This document shows, piece after piece, positions 9,891 through 19,156 of a stretch of DNA of 64,000 bases (its first letter is position 1; every line of letters starts with the position of its first letter). Under the pieces are notes generated by a model. It did no database searches and was not told the origin of the DNA. It saw only the letters and a program-made list of their open reading frames with translations. Location: NCBI RefSeq assembly GCF_000833025.1, contig NZ_CP010817.1, positions 1,612,001 to 1,676,000 of the forward strand, given 5' to 3'. The translations under genes and the position numbers were made by a program. The stretch is from Myroides profundi. GTDB lineage: Bacteria; Bacteroidota; Bacteroidia; Flavobacteriales; Flavobacteriaceae.

Positions 9891-9921
9891 TTGTTATAAA
9901 GGTATAGTAATTGTAATTTTG
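9891..9921 (+). promoter_or_regulatory. Bacteroidota-type promoter of the UvrD-like gene
   Basis: TTG at 9891-9893, a 20-nt spacer, then TAATTTTG (TAnnTTTG) at 9914-9921. Transcription should start near 9927, which places the upstream TTG start codon at 9880 outside the message and supports ATG 9943 as the real start. Confidence 0.7.
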
Positions 9922-9942
9922 ACGTTTTCGAGTAAATCAGAT

Positions 9943-12279
9943 ATGCAAAATTATATAGATCAGTTAAATGAGGCTCAAAGAGCGCCTGTGCTTCAGAAAG
10001 ATGGACCAATGATAGTAATCGCTGGAGCAGGGTCAGGAAAGACGAGAGTATTGACTTTACGTATCGCTTATTTAATGCACCAAGGAGTTGATGCATTTAA
10101 TATTCTAGCGTTGACGTTTACCAATAAGGCAGCTCGTGAAATGAAAGTAAGGATTGCTCAAATTGTTGGGAGTTCAGAGGCTAAGAATCTATGGATGGGG
10201 ACATTTCACTCTGTATTTGCTAAGATACTTAGAGCTGAGGCAGATAAGTTAGGATATCCAAGTAACTTTACTATTTATGATTCTCAAGATAGTCAACGTC
10301 TTATAGGACAGATTATAAAAGAAATGCAATTAGATAAAGATATCTATAAACCAAAAGAGATATTAAGTAGAATATCATCATATAAAAACAGCTTAATTAC
10401 TGTAAAAGCTTATTACAATAATCCTGAGTTACAAGAGGCTGATGCAATGAGTAAAAGACCTCGTATAGGGGAAATTTACAATAATTATGTAGAACGTTGT
10501 TTTAAATCAGGAGCAATGGATTTCGATGATTTATTACTAAAGACAAATGAGTTACTGACTCGTTTTCCTGATGTGCTTTCTAAATATCAGAATAGATTCA
10601 AATATATATTAGTGGATGAGTATCAAGATACAAACCATTCACAATATCTTATTGTTCGTGCTTTATCAGATCGCTTTCAGAATATTTGTGTAGTGGGGGA
10701 TGATGCTCAGAGTATCTATGCATTTAGAGGAGCGAACATTAATAATATCTTGAACTTCCAGAAAGATTATGAAGGTGTACAAACTTATAGATTAGAACAG
10801 AATTATCGTTCGTCTCGAAATATTGTGGAGGCTGCAAACTCTGTTATTGATAATAATAAAGTTAAATTAGAAAAGGTAGTATGGACTGCAAATGATTTTG
10901 GCCCAAAGATTAAGGTGCATAGATCTTTAACGGACGGGGAAGAAGGTCGTTTTGTAGCTTCTACTATTTTTGAAGAAAAGATGCAAAATCAAAAGAACAA
11001 CAGTGATTTTGCTATTCTATATAGAACGAATGCACAGTCTCGTGCTATGGAGGATGCTTTGCGTAAAAAAGATATACCTTATCGCATTTATGGTGGTCTG
11101 TCGTTTTATCAAAGAAAAGAGATTAAAGATGTTCTGAGTTACTTAAGACTGGTTATTAATCCAAAAGATGAGGAAGCATTAGTACGTGTGATTAATTATC
11201 CTGCACGTGGTATAGGTAATACTACTTTGGACAAATTAACTATTGCAGCTAATCACTATAAGCGCTCTATATTTGAGGTGGTTGAACATATTGATAAGAT
11301 AGACTTAAAGATTACTGCAGGGACGCGTAGTAAATTGAGTGATTTTAGTAATATGATTAAAGCTTTTCAGGCTTTAGAAGAGACAATGGATGCTTATCAA
11401 TTGACAGAGCATATTGTTAAGAAAACTGGACTTGTTCAGGAAATGCGTAAAGATACGACTCCTGAAGGTATTACTCGTATGGAGAATATTGAGGAATTAC
11501 TGAATGGTATTAAAGATTTTATTGAAGGTCAACGTGAGGTAGATGGTGCTAGAGGAGCTTTAAGCGAGTTTATGGAAGATGTGGCTTTAGCTACAGATTT
11601 AGATAAAGATACAGGTGATGATGATAGAGTTGCATTGATGACAATTCACTTGGCGAAAGGATTGGAATTTCCAACTGTATTCTGTGTAGGAATGGAAGAA
11701 GATTTATTTCCAAGTGCTATGAGTATGAATACTAGAAGTGAGTTAGAGGAAGAAAGAAGGTTGTTTTACGTGGCTTTAACGCGTGCAGAACATCAGGCTT
11801 ATTTAACCTATGCTCAATCAAGATATAGATGGGGTAAATTAGTAGATAGTGATCCTTCTCGATTTATAGAGGAGATTAAGGATGAGTATTTAGAATATTT
11901 AACTCCAGTAGAAACAAATTATAGGTACAAACCAACTATTAATGCTGATATTTTTGGCGATGTAGATAAGAGTAAGTTGAGATTGAAGAAACCTATTGCA
12001 GGTACTCCGCCAGCTTATGTAACCGATAATGAGGAACCAAAAGAGAATAGGAATATAAGAAAACTGAAGCCTGTTGATGCTTCAGTTACGAAGACAACGA
12101 CATTGACAAATGGTAATCAGCTTTTAGAAGTCGGCCAAACGGTTATGCATGAGCGATTTGGTAAGGGGGTTATTATTAATCTCGAAGGTGTGGGAGCAGA
12201 TAAGAAAGCGGAGATTCGATTTGATGTTGGAGGAATAAAAAAACTGCTGTTAAGATTTGCTAAGCTTCAAGTTTTATAG
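9943..12279 (+). CDS. UvrD/PcrA-type ATP-dependent DNA helicase
   Basis: A superfamily 1A 3'-5' helicase of 778 residues, acting in excision repair, mismatch repair and clearing of replication obstacles. Visible motifs: Walker A GAGSGKTRVL near residue 32, motif II VDEYQDTN, motif III VVGDDAQSIYAFRGA, motif IV LEQNYRSSRNI, motif V LMTIHLAKGLEFPTVF, and motif VI VALTRAEHQAYLTYA. The C-terminal tail (VGQTVMHERFGKGVIINLEG) is the Tudor-like segment seen in PcrA, which binds RNA polymerase in that family. A longer frame from TTG 9880 exists but the promoter position argues against it. Confidence 0.93.
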   Translation: MQNYIDQLNEAQRAPVLQKDGPMIVIAGAGSGKTRVLTLRIAYLMHQGVDAFNILALTFTNKAAREMKVRIAQIVGSSEAKNLWMGTFHSVFAKILRAEADKLGYPSNFTIYDSQDSQRLIGQIIKEMQLDKDIYKPKEILSRISSYKNSLITVKAYYNNPELQEADAMSKRPRIGEIYNNYVERCFKSGAMDFDDLLLKTNELLTRFPDVLSKYQNRFKYILVDEYQDTNHSQYLIVRALSDRFQNICVVGDDAQSIYAFRGANINNILNFQKDYEGVQTYRLEQNYRSSRNIVEAANSVIDNNKVKLEKVVWTANDFGPKIKVHRSLTDGEEGRFVASTIFEEKMQNQKNNSDFAILYRTNAQSRAMEDALRKKDIPYRIYGGLSFYQRKEIKDVLSYLRLVINPKDEEALVRVINYPARGIGNTTLDKLTIAANHYKRSIFEVVEHIDKIDLKITAGTRSKLSDFSNMIKAFQALEETMDAYQLTEHIVKKTGLVQEMRKDTTPEGITRMENIEELLNGIKDFIEGQREVDGARGALSEFMEDVALATDLDKDTGDDDRVALMTIHLAKGLEFPTVFCVGMEEDLFPSAMSMNTRSELEEERRLFYVALTRAEHQAYLTYAQSRYRWGKLVDSDPSRFIEEIKDEYLEYLTPVETNYRYKPTINADIFGDVDKSKLRLKKPIAGTPPAYVTDNEEPKENRNIRKLKPVDASVTKTTTLTNGNQLLEVGQTVMHERFGKGVIINLEGVGADKKAEIRFDVGGIKKLLLRFAKLQVL

Positions 12280-12309
12280 TAAATTGTATAGAGTATAAAA
12301 AATATAAGT

Positions 12310-12930
12310 ATGTCACAGTTTATAAAGATTTATCCAGAGAATCCTAATGAAAAGGAAATAGATAAAGTGGTTAAGGTGTTAAGAGAGGGAGGTCTAGTCA
12401 TCTATCCTACTGATACTGTGTATGGGTTAGGATGTGATATATCTAATTCTAAGGCATTAGAAAGAATTGCTAAGATTAAAGGAATAAAACTGGATAAGGC
12501 TAACTTCTCTTTTGTTTGTTATGACCTTAGTAATATTTCTAATTATGTGAAGCAGATAGATACTTCTACATTTAAAATATTAAAGAAAGCACTACCTGGT
12601 CCTTATACTTTCATTCTCCCGGGAAATAATGAACTACCTAAAGAGTTTAAGAAGAAAAAAACAGTAGGGATTCGTGTGCCAGATAATAATATCGCTCGAG
12701 AAATAGTGAGAAAGTTAGGTAATCCAATCGTTTCGACTTCAATATATGATGAAGATGAAATATTGGAATATACTACTGACCCAGAATTGATATTTGAAAA
12801 ATGGCAAAACATAGTTGATATTGTTATTGATGGTGGTTATGGAAATAATGAAGCATCAACAGTAATTGACTTGTCAGGAGAAGAACCTGAAATTATAAGA
12901 GCAGGTAAGGGAGATACTGATATCTTCTAA
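12310..12930 (+). CDS. YciO-type Sua5/YrdC-family protein
   Basis: The 206-residue product has the YrdC fold (VVKVLREGGLVIYPTDTVYGLGCD at residue 20) that makes threonylcarbamoyl-AMP for tRNA t6A in TsaC/Sua5. Two signature segments differ from true TsaC: the KxRP-type loop reads KIKGIKLDKANFSFVC, and the SxN segment reads STSIYDE. Both match the YciO subgroup better, whose activity is weak or uncertain. It follows the helicase by 30 nt on the same strand and may be cotranscribed. A general name such as L-threonylcarbamoyladenylate synthase would be usual in databases. Confidence 0.8.
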   Translation: MSQFIKIYPENPNEKEIDKVVKVLREGGLVIYPTDTVYGLGCDISNSKALERIAKIKGIKLDKANFSFVCYDLSNISNYVKQIDTSTFKILKKALPGPYTFILPGNNELPKEFKKKKTVGIRVPDNNIAREIVRKLGNPIVSTSIYDEDEILEYTTDPELIFEKWQNIVDIVIDGGYGNNEASTVIDLSGEEPEIIRAGKGDTDIF

Positions 12931-13030
12931 AAGAATCAAATAAGTATAAAAACAAATTAATAAACAAGGTTAATTTACAGTTACAAGCTATATAAGCTTA
13001 ATTAAATTAGGGTTTTTCAAACTGAATTGT

Positions 13031-13038
13031 TATTTTTG
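13031..13038 (+). promoter_or_regulatory. -7 box candidate (TATTTTTG) for sucC
   Basis: Matches TAnnTTTG about 36 nt before the sucC start codon. No TTG is present at the normal -33 spacing, so it is only a candidate. Confidence 0.4.
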
Positions 13039-13073
13039 TAACTGTTTATATTAAAAGCTAAACGTATCACACT

Positions 13074-14267
13074 ATGAATTTACATGAATTTCAAGGTAAA
13101 GAAATATTAGCTAGCTACGGTGTAAGAGTACAACGTGGATTAGTAGCTAACAACGCAGAAGAAGCAGTTGAAAAAGCAAAACAACTTACAGAAGAAACTG
13201 GTACAAGTTGGTATGTAATTAAAGCTCAGATCCATGCAGGAGGAAGAGGTAAAGGAGGAGGAGTTAAGTTGGCTAAAAACTTAGACGAAGTAAAAGAAAT
13301 CGCTGGTAAAATTATCGGTATGGATTTAATTACTCCACAAACTCCACCAGAAGGAAAAAGAGTTAACCGTGTTTTAGTAGCAGAGGATGTTTACTATCCT
13401 GGAGAAAGCGAAACTAACGAGTTTTACATGTCTGTATTACTTGATAGAGCTAAAGGACGTAACATGATTATGTATTCTACTGAAGGAGGTATGGATATCG
13501 AAGAAGTTGCTGAGAAAACTCCACACTTAATCTTCAAAGAAGAAATTGATCCAGCAGTTGGATTACAAGGATTCCAAGCTAGAAGAATTGCTTTTAACTT
13601 AGGATTATCTGGAAATGCTTTCAAAGAAATGGTTAAGTTCGTAGATGCTTTATATAGAGCATACATTGGAAGTGATTCTTCAATGTTCGAGATTAACCCT
13701 GTATTAAAAACTTCTGATGATAAAATTTTAGCTGTTGATGCTAAAGTTACTTTAGATGACAATGCATTATACAGACAAAAAACTTATGCTGAGTACAGAG
13801 ACGTTACTGAAGAAAGACCTATCGAAGTAGAAGCTAAAGAAGCAGGATTAAACTATGTGGATTTAGATGGTACTGTAGGATGTATGGTTAACGGTGCTGG
13901 ATTAGCAATGGCTACTATGGATTTAATCAAGTATGCTGGTTTCGAACCTGCTAACTTCTTAGACGTAGGAGGAACTGCTGATGCTAAACGTGTTGAAATC
14001 GCTTTCCGTATTATCTTAAAAGATCCTAACGTAAAAGCTATTTTGATTAACATCTTTGGAGGTATTGTTCGTTGTGACCGTGTTGCTCAAGGTGTTGTTG
14101 ATGCATACAAGAACATGGGTGACGATATTAAAGTGCCAATCATCGTTCGTTTACAAGGAACTAATGCTGAATTAGCAAAAGAAATTATCGATCAATCAGG
14201 TATGCCTATTTTATCTGCTATTGCTTTCCAAGAAGCTGCAGACCAAGTAAAAGTGGCTTTATCATAA
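13074..14267 (+). CDS. sucC: succinyl-CoA ligase (ADP-forming) beta subunit
   Basis: The beta chain of the TCA-cycle enzyme that couples succinyl-CoA cleavage to ATP formation. The N-terminal half is an ATP-grasp domain ([16 protein letters not shown] near residue 46). The C-terminal half is the ligase domain with [14 protein letters not shown] and [15 protein letters not shown]. Length 397 is standard. The alpha subunit gene sucD is not next to it: a terminator follows directly, so the two subunits are encoded apart. Codon choice is rich in preferred codons, as expected for a highly expressed gene. Confidence 0.97.
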   Translation: MNLHEFQGKEILASYGVRVQRGLVANNAEEAVEKAKQLTEETGTSWYVIKAQIHAGGRGKGGGVKLAKNLDEVKEIAGKIIGMDLITPQTPPEGKRVNRVLVAEDVYYPGESETNEFYMSVLLDRAKGRNMIMYSTEGGMDIEEVAEKTPHLIFKEEIDPAVGLQGFQARRIAFNLGLSGNAFKEMVKFVDALYRAYIGSDSSMFEINPVLKTSDDKILAVDAKVTLDDNALYRQKTYAEYRDVTEERPIEVEAKEAGLNYVDLDGTVGCMVNGAGLAMATMDLIKYAGFEPANFLDVGGTADAKRVEIAFRIILKDPNVKAILINIFGGIVRCDRVAQGVVDAYKNMGDDIKVPIIVRLQGTNAELAKEIIDQSGMPILSAIAFQEAADQVKVALS

Positions 14268-14290
14268 TTTAGATAAAAGAATATTTAGAA

Positions 14291-14320
14291 GGCTGGCTCA
14301 TTTGAGCTAGCCTTTTTTTT
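14291..14320 (+). terminator. sucC terminator
   Basis: GGCTGGCTCA pairs with TGAGCTAGCC (one G-U) and ends in eight T residues. Confidence 0.85.
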
Positions 14321-14349
14321 GTGGTATTTAGTAAAATAGAGATAAAAAA

Positions 14350-14381
14350 ATAACGCTATTCTTTTAAAGAATAGCGTTATT
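14350..14381 (-). terminator. terminator of the DUF1456 gene
   Basis: A near-perfect palindrome (ATAACGCTATTCTT and its complement) with T/A tracts on both sides. It lies at the 3' end of the minus-strand gene and could work in both directions. Confidence 0.8.
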
Positions 14382-14382
14382 T

Positions 14383-14814
14383 TTATTTTTTACCATTTTT
14401 GAATTTGATTCCTGCTAATGGCGATTTAGGAGTTGCTTTTTTATTAGATGTAGTTTTCTTTTTAAAATTTACATTTTTACTTGTATTCTCTTCTTTTTTA
14501 GATGTAGGTTTGGTTTTCTTTTCTGTCGTCTGTTGCTTGAATGGCTTTACTTCAGACTTGTTAGAGGCGAGCACTTCTAGTGGGTTTTTAGGAGCTTCTT
14601 TTGTCCCTCTTAAGTGAATTACTAAACCATTTAGAAAGTTTCTTAGGATTTGGTCACCACATTCTACATACTTAGGATGGTCAGCATTTCTGAAAAAGTT
14701 ACCAATTTCACCTTTTGAAATTCTGAAATCTACTAATTCTAAAATCTCTACTATTTGATCGTCGCGTAATTGTAAAGCAACTCTCAGTTTCTTTAATATG
14801 TCGTTATTGTTCAT
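14383..14814 (-). CDS. DUF1456 (YehS-like) protein with basic tail
   Basis: Residues 1-75 match one and a half DUF1456 repeats (NNDILKKLRVALQLRDDQIV, ISKGEIGNFFRNADHPKYV), a small helical domain of unknown function found in E. coli YehS. The last 60 residues are a low-complexity Lys/Thr/Ser tail (KKTKPTSKKEENTSKN) that may bind nucleic acid, by inference from charge only. The gene is 32 nt downstream of uvrB on the same strand, so it is likely cotranscribed with it. Confidence 0.8.
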   Translation of the reverse strand: MNNNDILKKLRVALQLRDDQIVEILELVDFRISKGEIGNFFRNADHPKYVECGDQILRNFLNGLVIHLRGTKEAPKNPLEVLASNKSEVKPFKQQTTEKKTKPTSKKEENTSKNVNFKKKTTSNKKATPKSPLAGIKFKNGKK

Positions 14815-14846
14815 TCTATCTATTTTTGCAAAGGTAATTAAATTAT

Positions 14847-16832
14847 CTACAGTTTGTCTTTTAAAGCTTTTATTTCGTCTCTTAAACGAGCTGCATTGAT
14901 AAAATCTAAGTCTTTAGCAGCTTTCTCCATTTCTTTTCTCTTCTCTCTTATTATTTTTTCTATATCAGCTTTAGATTTGTATTTAAGAGTTTCTTCTGCT
15001 GCCTGAAGAATAGTTTCTTTTTGAATGTCCTCATGAGAAGCTTTTACTAATTCACTAGATATCTTTTTGTTAATAGCGGTAGGAGTAATGTTGTGCTTCT
15101 TGTTGAAATTCATCTGTTTTTCTCGTCTATAGTTTGTTTCGTCTATGGTCTTTTGCATGCTATCTGTGATTTTGTCAGCATACATAATTGCTTTGCCATT
15201 TACGTTTCTAGCGGCTCTTCCTACGGTTTGTGTGAGTGATCTGTGACTTCTAAGAAAACCTTCCTTATCAGCGTCTAAAATAGCAACTAGCGATACTTCA
15301 GGTAAATCTAGTCCTTCTCTTAATAAGTTTACTCCGATTAACACATCAAATAGTCCTTTTCTTAAGTCTTGCATGATTTCAACGCGTTCTAGTGTATCAA
15401 CATCAGAGTGAATATATCTACATCTGATTCCTACACGTGTGAAATATTTAGCTAATTCTTCTGCCATTCTTTTGGTTAATGTAGTAACAAGTACTCTTTC
15501 ATCTTTTTCAACTCTAGAATGAATTTCTTCTATTAAATTATCTATTTGATTTTCTGTTGGTCTAATTTCGATAATAGGGTCTAGTAGTCCTGTCGGGCGA
15601 ATTAATTGCTCTACATAAACTCCTTCAGATTTTTGTAATTCATAATCAGCTGGAGTTGCAGAAACATATACTACTTGATTTTGCATGGCTTCAAATTCCT
15701 CGAATTTAAGAGGTCTGTTGTCTAGTGCGGCAGGTAATCTGAATCCATATTCTACTAGATTTTCTTTACGAGATCTATCACCTCCATACATTGCGTGTAC
15801 TTGTGATACAGTAACGTGACTCTCATCGATAACCATTAGATAGTCATCTGGGAAATAATCTAGTAAACAGAATGGGCGTGTGCCTTGTTCTCTACCATCT
15901 AAATATCTTGAATAGTTTTCGATACCAGAACAATAGCCAAGCTCTCTGATCATTTCTAAATCAAAGTTTGTGCGTTCTTCTAGACGTTTGGCTTCTAAGT
16001 GTTTTCCTATTTCTTTGAAATAATCAACTTGTTTGACTAGATCTTGCTGTATTTCCCATATAGCTTTTTGTAGAACATCTGGTGATGTTACAAACATATT
16101 AGCTGGATAAATATTAAGGTTGGTGTATTTCTCTATTACAGCAGAAGTAGAGGGATTGAATACTTCTATATCCTCAATTTCATCTCCAAAGAAATGTATT
16201 CTAAATGGATTGTCTGCATAACTAGGGAATACTTCTACTGTATCTCCTTTTATTCTAAAAGTTCCTGGAGTAAATTCAGCTTCAGTTCTAGCATATAAAC
16301 TTTGTACTAATCTATGTAATAGTTTTGTTCTGCTTATTTGTTGATCTAGTTCAAGTGTGATTACGTTTTTTTGGAACTCAATAGGGTTACCTATACCATA
16401 TAAACAAGAAACAGAAGCTACTACGATAATATCTCTTCTTCCTGATAGTAGGGCAGAAGTAGTGCTTAATCGCATTTTTTCTAGTTCTTCATTGATTGAT
16501 AAGTCTTTTTCTATATAGGTACCTGTTACTGGTAAGAATGCCTCGGGTTGGTAGTAGTCATAGTATGAGACAAAATACTCTACTGAATTATTAGGAAAAA
16601 AGCTTTTAAACTCTGTATATAATTGTGCTGCTAATGTTTTATTGTGAGCTAGTATTAAAGTAGGTCTATTAACTTCGCTAATAACATTTGCAACGGTAAA
16701 TGTTTTTCCAGAACCAGTAACTCCAACTAATGTTTGATATTTTTCATCTGTATTGATTCCTTGAGCAAGCTTTTTAATTGCTTCAGGTTGATCTCCTGTT
16801 GGTTTATATTCTGAATTTAAATTGAATTTCAT
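14847..16832 (-). CDS. uvrB: excinuclease ABC subunit B
   Basis: UvrB is the damage-verifying helicase of nucleotide excision repair; it is loaded by UvrA and recruits UvrC. Visible: Walker A GVTGSGKTFTVANV near residue 39, the beta-hairpin YYDYYQPEAF that clamps damaged DNA, MVIDESH (motif II), motif V/VI VGRAARNVNGKAIMYAD, and the C-terminal UVR coiled coil (AAKDLDFINAARLRDEIKAL) that binds UvrC. The frame stays open 200 nt further upstream into the ompA terminator, but ATG 16832 (MKFNLNSEYKPTGDQPEAI) is the family start. Length 661 is standard. Confidence 0.97.
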   Translation of the reverse strand: MKFNLNSEYKPTGDQPEAIKKLAQGINTDEKYQTLVGVTGSGKTFTVANVISEVNRPTLILAHNKTLAAQLYTEFKSFFPNNSVEYFVSYYDYYQPEAFLPVTGTYIEKDLSINEELEKMRLSTTSALLSGRRDIIVVASVSCLYGIGNPIEFQKNVITLELDQQISRTKLLHRLVQSLYARTEAEFTPGTFRIKGDTVEVFPSYADNPFRIHFFGDEIEDIEVFNPSTSAVIEKYTNLNIYPANMFVTSPDVLQKAIWEIQQDLVKQVDYFKEIGKHLEAKRLEERTNFDLEMIRELGYCSGIENYSRYLDGREQGTRPFCLLDYFPDDYLMVIDESHVTVSQVHAMYGGDRSRKENLVEYGFRLPAALDNRPLKFEEFEAMQNQVVYVSATPADYELQKSEGVYVEQLIRPTGLLDPIIEIRPTENQIDNLIEEIHSRVEKDERVLVTTLTKRMAEELAKYFTRVGIRCRYIHSDVDTLERVEIMQDLRKGLFDVLIGVNLLREGLDLPEVSLVAILDADKEGFLRSHRSLTQTVGRAARNVNGKAIMYADKITDSMQKTIDETNYRREKQMNFNKKHNITPTAINKKISSELVKASHEDIQKETILQAAEETLKYKSKADIEKIIREKRKEMEKAAKDLDFINAARLRDEIKALKDKL

Positions 16833-16871
16833 AGTTGATTTAATAAGTATACAAAGGTACTTATTAAAAAC

Positions 16872-16900
16872 AAAAAAAGCGCAAGAATAATCTTGCGCTT
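16872..16900 (-). terminator. terminator of the OmpA-family gene
   Basis: A perfect stem GCGCAAGA/TCTTGCGC with an ATAA loop. On the minus strand it is followed by a run of T. It separates ompA from uvrB. Confidence 0.9.
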
Positions 16901-16926
16901 TAATATGATTAGATTGAATTCTAAAA

Positions 16927-18156
16927 TTAGTTAATTTTGAATACAACTTTTCTTGCAATTCTACGAGCTGCAGCTGAATCTTTAGACACTGCGTCATCGA
17001 TTCCGTTTCCTTTAGCAGAAACTTTAGAAGCACTAACTCCAGATTTAACTAAGATATCTTTAACTGCGTTAGCACGTCTTTCAGATAACTTGTTGTTGTA
17101 AGATTTGTTTCCTACTGCATCAGCATAACCCATAACTTCAACAGAAGCATTTGGATTAGCTTTTAAGTAGTTAACGATGAAGTTGATTCCGTCAACGTTT
17201 GTTGGTTGAGTTTTATCAAAATCAAAGTAAGCAGCAACATATCCTTTGTTGATTAATTCTTTAATCATGTTAGAATCGTTACCTGCAACAGCTTGTTCTG
17301 GTTGGTTACCATATTTCTCAGCGATGAAAGCTTCGATGTTATCAGCGATACCGTTGTTGTTTTTATCGATATTTCTACCTCTAGAATCAACTAAAGCACC
17401 AGCTGGTGTATTAGGCTCTAAGTCTAAGTAATCTGGCACACCGTCTCCATCAGAGTCAACTAACATGCTTTCTACTTTAGATACTCTTCCGTCTAATTCA
17501 GCTAATAAAGCATTTTCTTGTTCTGCTTCAGTATACCAATCAGCGTGTTGAGCATTTTTACCTAAATAGATAGAAACTCCAACAGAAGCGTTAAACATAG
17601 TTCCTTGAGCAATAGAACGGTTAGTTGTTCCTATACCACTCCAGTTTGTGTTTTGCTCTAAGTTTTGAATAACTGTAAAGTCAGCGTTTAATGCAACACG
17701 TGGGTGAACTTTAATTTGACCAGTTAATCCAGCCATTAAGTGTCCCATATTGTCTGTTCCAGAGAATGCATCTCCGTTCATCCAAGAGTAACCTCCCCCT
17801 GCGTGAGCTTGTACGTTTAATACTTTAGTCCAAGTTTCGAAGTTTAAAAGTCTTCCAACGTTAACAACCCCTTCTAAGCTTGTTCTGTAGTGGTTAGTGT
17901 TTAAATCAGCATCATTAGTCCAGTTGTCTAATTTATCATAGCCAAAAGAAGCTTTAATACCAAATTTGTTGTTTAAGCTATAACGTACACCTCCATCTAA
18001 GTGTAAGTTTTTGAATGTTTCAGCAGATTGACCTGCTCTAGCTGGTTTAGCAAATCCTCCATTTAAGTCAATAGACCATTTGTTGTAAGGACTTTGAGCA
18101 TGAACAGCACCAAAAGCTAATACAGAAGCCAATAACGGTAATGTTAATTTTTTCAT
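16927..18156 (-). CDS. OmpA-family outer membrane porin
   Basis: An outer-membrane protein of 409 residues. It has a signal peptide (MKKLTLPLLASVLAFGAVHAQ), an N-terminal beta-barrel of about 190 residues, a linker with calcium-binding thrombospondin-3-type motifs (DSDGDGVPDYLDLEPNTPAG, NIDKNNNGIADNIEA), and a C-terminal OmpA domain (AYFDFDKTQPTNVDG, VEVMGYADAVGNKSYNNKLSERR) that binds peptidoglycan. The start at 18156 is chosen because it begins the signal peptide; a longer frame starts 21 nt upstream. It probably ties the outer membrane to the cell wall and is likely abundant. Confidence 0.93.
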   Translation of the reverse strand: MKKLTLPLLASVLAFGAVHAQSPYNKWSIDLNGGFAKPARAGQSAETFKNLHLDGGVRYSLNNKFGIKASFGYDKLDNWTNDADLNTNHYRTSLEGVVNVGRLLNFETWTKVLNVQAHAGGGYSWMNGDAFSGTDNMGHLMAGLTGQIKVHPRVALNADFTVIQNLEQNTNWSGIGTTNRSIAQGTMFNASVGVSIYLGKNAQHADWYTEAEQENALLAELDGRVSKVESMLVDSDGDGVPDYLDLEPNTPAGALVDSRGRNIDKNNNGIADNIEAFIAEKYGNQPEQAVAGNDSNMIKELINKGYVAAYFDFDKTQPTNVDGINFIVNYLKANPNASVEVMGYADAVGNKSYNNKLSERRANAVKDILVKSGVSASKVSAKGNGIDDAVSKDSAAARRIARKVVFKIN

Positions 18157-18223
18157 AGTTGTCTTTTTAATTTCCATTAAACATGATTAAAATAATCAGT
18201 TTTTTTACTAATCGCTTATGGAG

Positions 18224-18231
18224 CAAATATA
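18224..18231 (-). promoter_or_regulatory. -7 box candidate (TATATTTG) for the OmpA gene
   Basis: A perfect TAnnTTTG match on the minus strand about 68 nt before the OmpA start. It implies a long 5' leader of about 60 nt. A -33 TTG at the usual spacing is not clear. Confidence 0.45.
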
Positions 18232-18269
18232 AGGCAAAGATTTGTAATAGAAAGATAAAATGTTGTTTT

Positions 18270-18300
18270 TTTGTAAAAAAGGATAGATTTAGTACTTTTG
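18270..18300 (+). promoter_or_regulatory. Nudix gene promoter (TTTG-19-TACTTTTG)
   Basis: TTTG at 18270-18273, a 19-nt spacer, then TACTTTTG at 18293-18300. This is an almost ideal Bacteroidota promoter, with the expected start about 15 nt before the ATG at 18321. Confidence 0.8.
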
Positions 18301-18320
18301 TTTCATAAAAATTGTATAAT

Positions 18321-18746
18321 ATGGGATATGTTTCAAAGATATTCGTTACTGTAGATGTAGTATTGTTTAAAAAATATTTAAATATTTCACAGATATTATT
18401 AATAAAGCGCAAAAATGAACCATTTCGCGATTATTGGGCTTTGCCTGGTGGTTTTGTAGATGAAAATGAGGATTTAGAGAATGCAGCAAAGCGTGAATTA
18501 CGTGAAGAAACGTCAATTGACCTTGATCAATTAGTTCAACTTAAAGCTTATGGTAAACCATTTAGAGATCCTAGGTCTCATATGGTTACAGTAGCTTTCT
18601 TAGGTGAAGTAGGAGAGGAGGTTATAGGAGAAGCAGCTGATGATGCTAAAGAGTTAGCCTGGTTTGCGATAGATGAATTACCAGATTTAGCATTTGATCA
18701 TCATGACATTGTTTTGGATGCTATAGAACGATACAAAAAAAAATAA
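18321..18746 (+). CDS. Nudix hydrolase
   Basis: A single-domain 141-residue Nudix protein that should cleave a nucleoside diphosphate linked to another group. The Nudix box is complete (GGFVDENEDLENAAKRELRE then EETSID), with Gly, the two Glu and the REL-x-EE metal-binding group present. The exact substrate is unknown; sequences of this type (ISQILLIKRKNEPFRDYWALPGG) are often assigned to ADP-ribose or nicotinamide-related pyrophosphatases. ATG 18321 follows a strong promoter; an upstream TTG is less likely. It diverges from the OmpA gene. Confidence 0.88.
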   Translation: MGYVSKIFVTVDVVLFKKYLNISQILLIKRKNEPFRDYWALPGGFVDENEDLENAAKRELREETSIDLDQLVQLKAYGKPFRDPRSHMVTVAFLGEVGEEVIGEAADDAKELAWFAIDELPDLAFDHHDIVLDAIERYKKK

Positions 18747-18768
18747 GTCTATACAGACTTATTTTTTT
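18737..18768. terminator. shared terminator between Nudix and DUF3817 genes
   Basis: AATAAGTCT/AGACTTATT stem with ATAC loop, A-tract on one side and T-tract on the other, so it can end both converging transcripts. Confidence 0.8.
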
Positions 18769-19049
18769 TATGCTTTACTTTCAAGAAGTTTTTTCTCCAT
18801 GATAAAAGTACCAAATGGCACAACTGAAGCTAGACAGATAAGACCATATTTTCGTAGACTCCATTTTTCATCACTTTTAAGTACTGTAGCCATTACTATA
18901 TATAGTATAAACAATACTCCATGTGCCATTCCTACTTTACTTACCATTTCAGGTTTTTCGAAGAAGTATTTTAAAGGCATAGCGATGAATAAAAGCGCTA
19001 GTAAAGATAACCCTTCAAGTAACGCAACAATTTTAAATGTCTTTAGCAT
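18768..19049 (-). CDS. DUF3817 small integral membrane protein
   Basis: A 93-residue protein with three likely membrane helices (KIVALLEGLSLLALLFIAMP, MAHGVLFILYIVMATVL, LICLASVVPFGTFIM). The pattern LEGLSLLALLFIAMPLKY and GMAHGVLFILY fits DUF3817, a family of unknown function often found alone. The ATG at 19049 is preferred to an upstream one at 19103, which would add a poorly conserved basic stretch. Confidence 0.8.
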   Translation of the reverse strand: MLKTFKIVALLEGLSLLALLFIAMPLKYFFEKPEMVSKVGMAHGVLFILYIVMATVLKSDEKWSLRKYGLICLASVVPFGTFIMEKKLLESKA

Positions 19050-19106
19050 TTTAATTAAATTAGAAGTTTTAAGTATGCTAATATAGTTTTTAAATAGAAA
19101 CAAAAA

Positions 19107-19134
19107 AAGCCTAACAGGAGTTCTGATAGGCTTT
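19107..19134 (-). terminator. terminator of the 19157-19531 gene
   Basis: An AAGCCTA...TAGGCTT stem, extended by CAG/CTG after one mismatch. The minus strand reads into a run of T. Confidence 0.7.
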
Positions 19135-19156
19135 TATATTTAGATTAACATTTTAA

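Noticed and set aside
9880..9942. N-terminal extension of the UvrD-like helicase from a TTG codon
   Set aside because: The predicted promoter (9891-9921) lies inside this stretch, and the extension has no helicase-like sequence.
16833..17033. 67-residue N-terminal extension of UvrB
   Set aside because: It runs through the OmpA terminator and into the OmpA gene; the family starts at ATG 16832.
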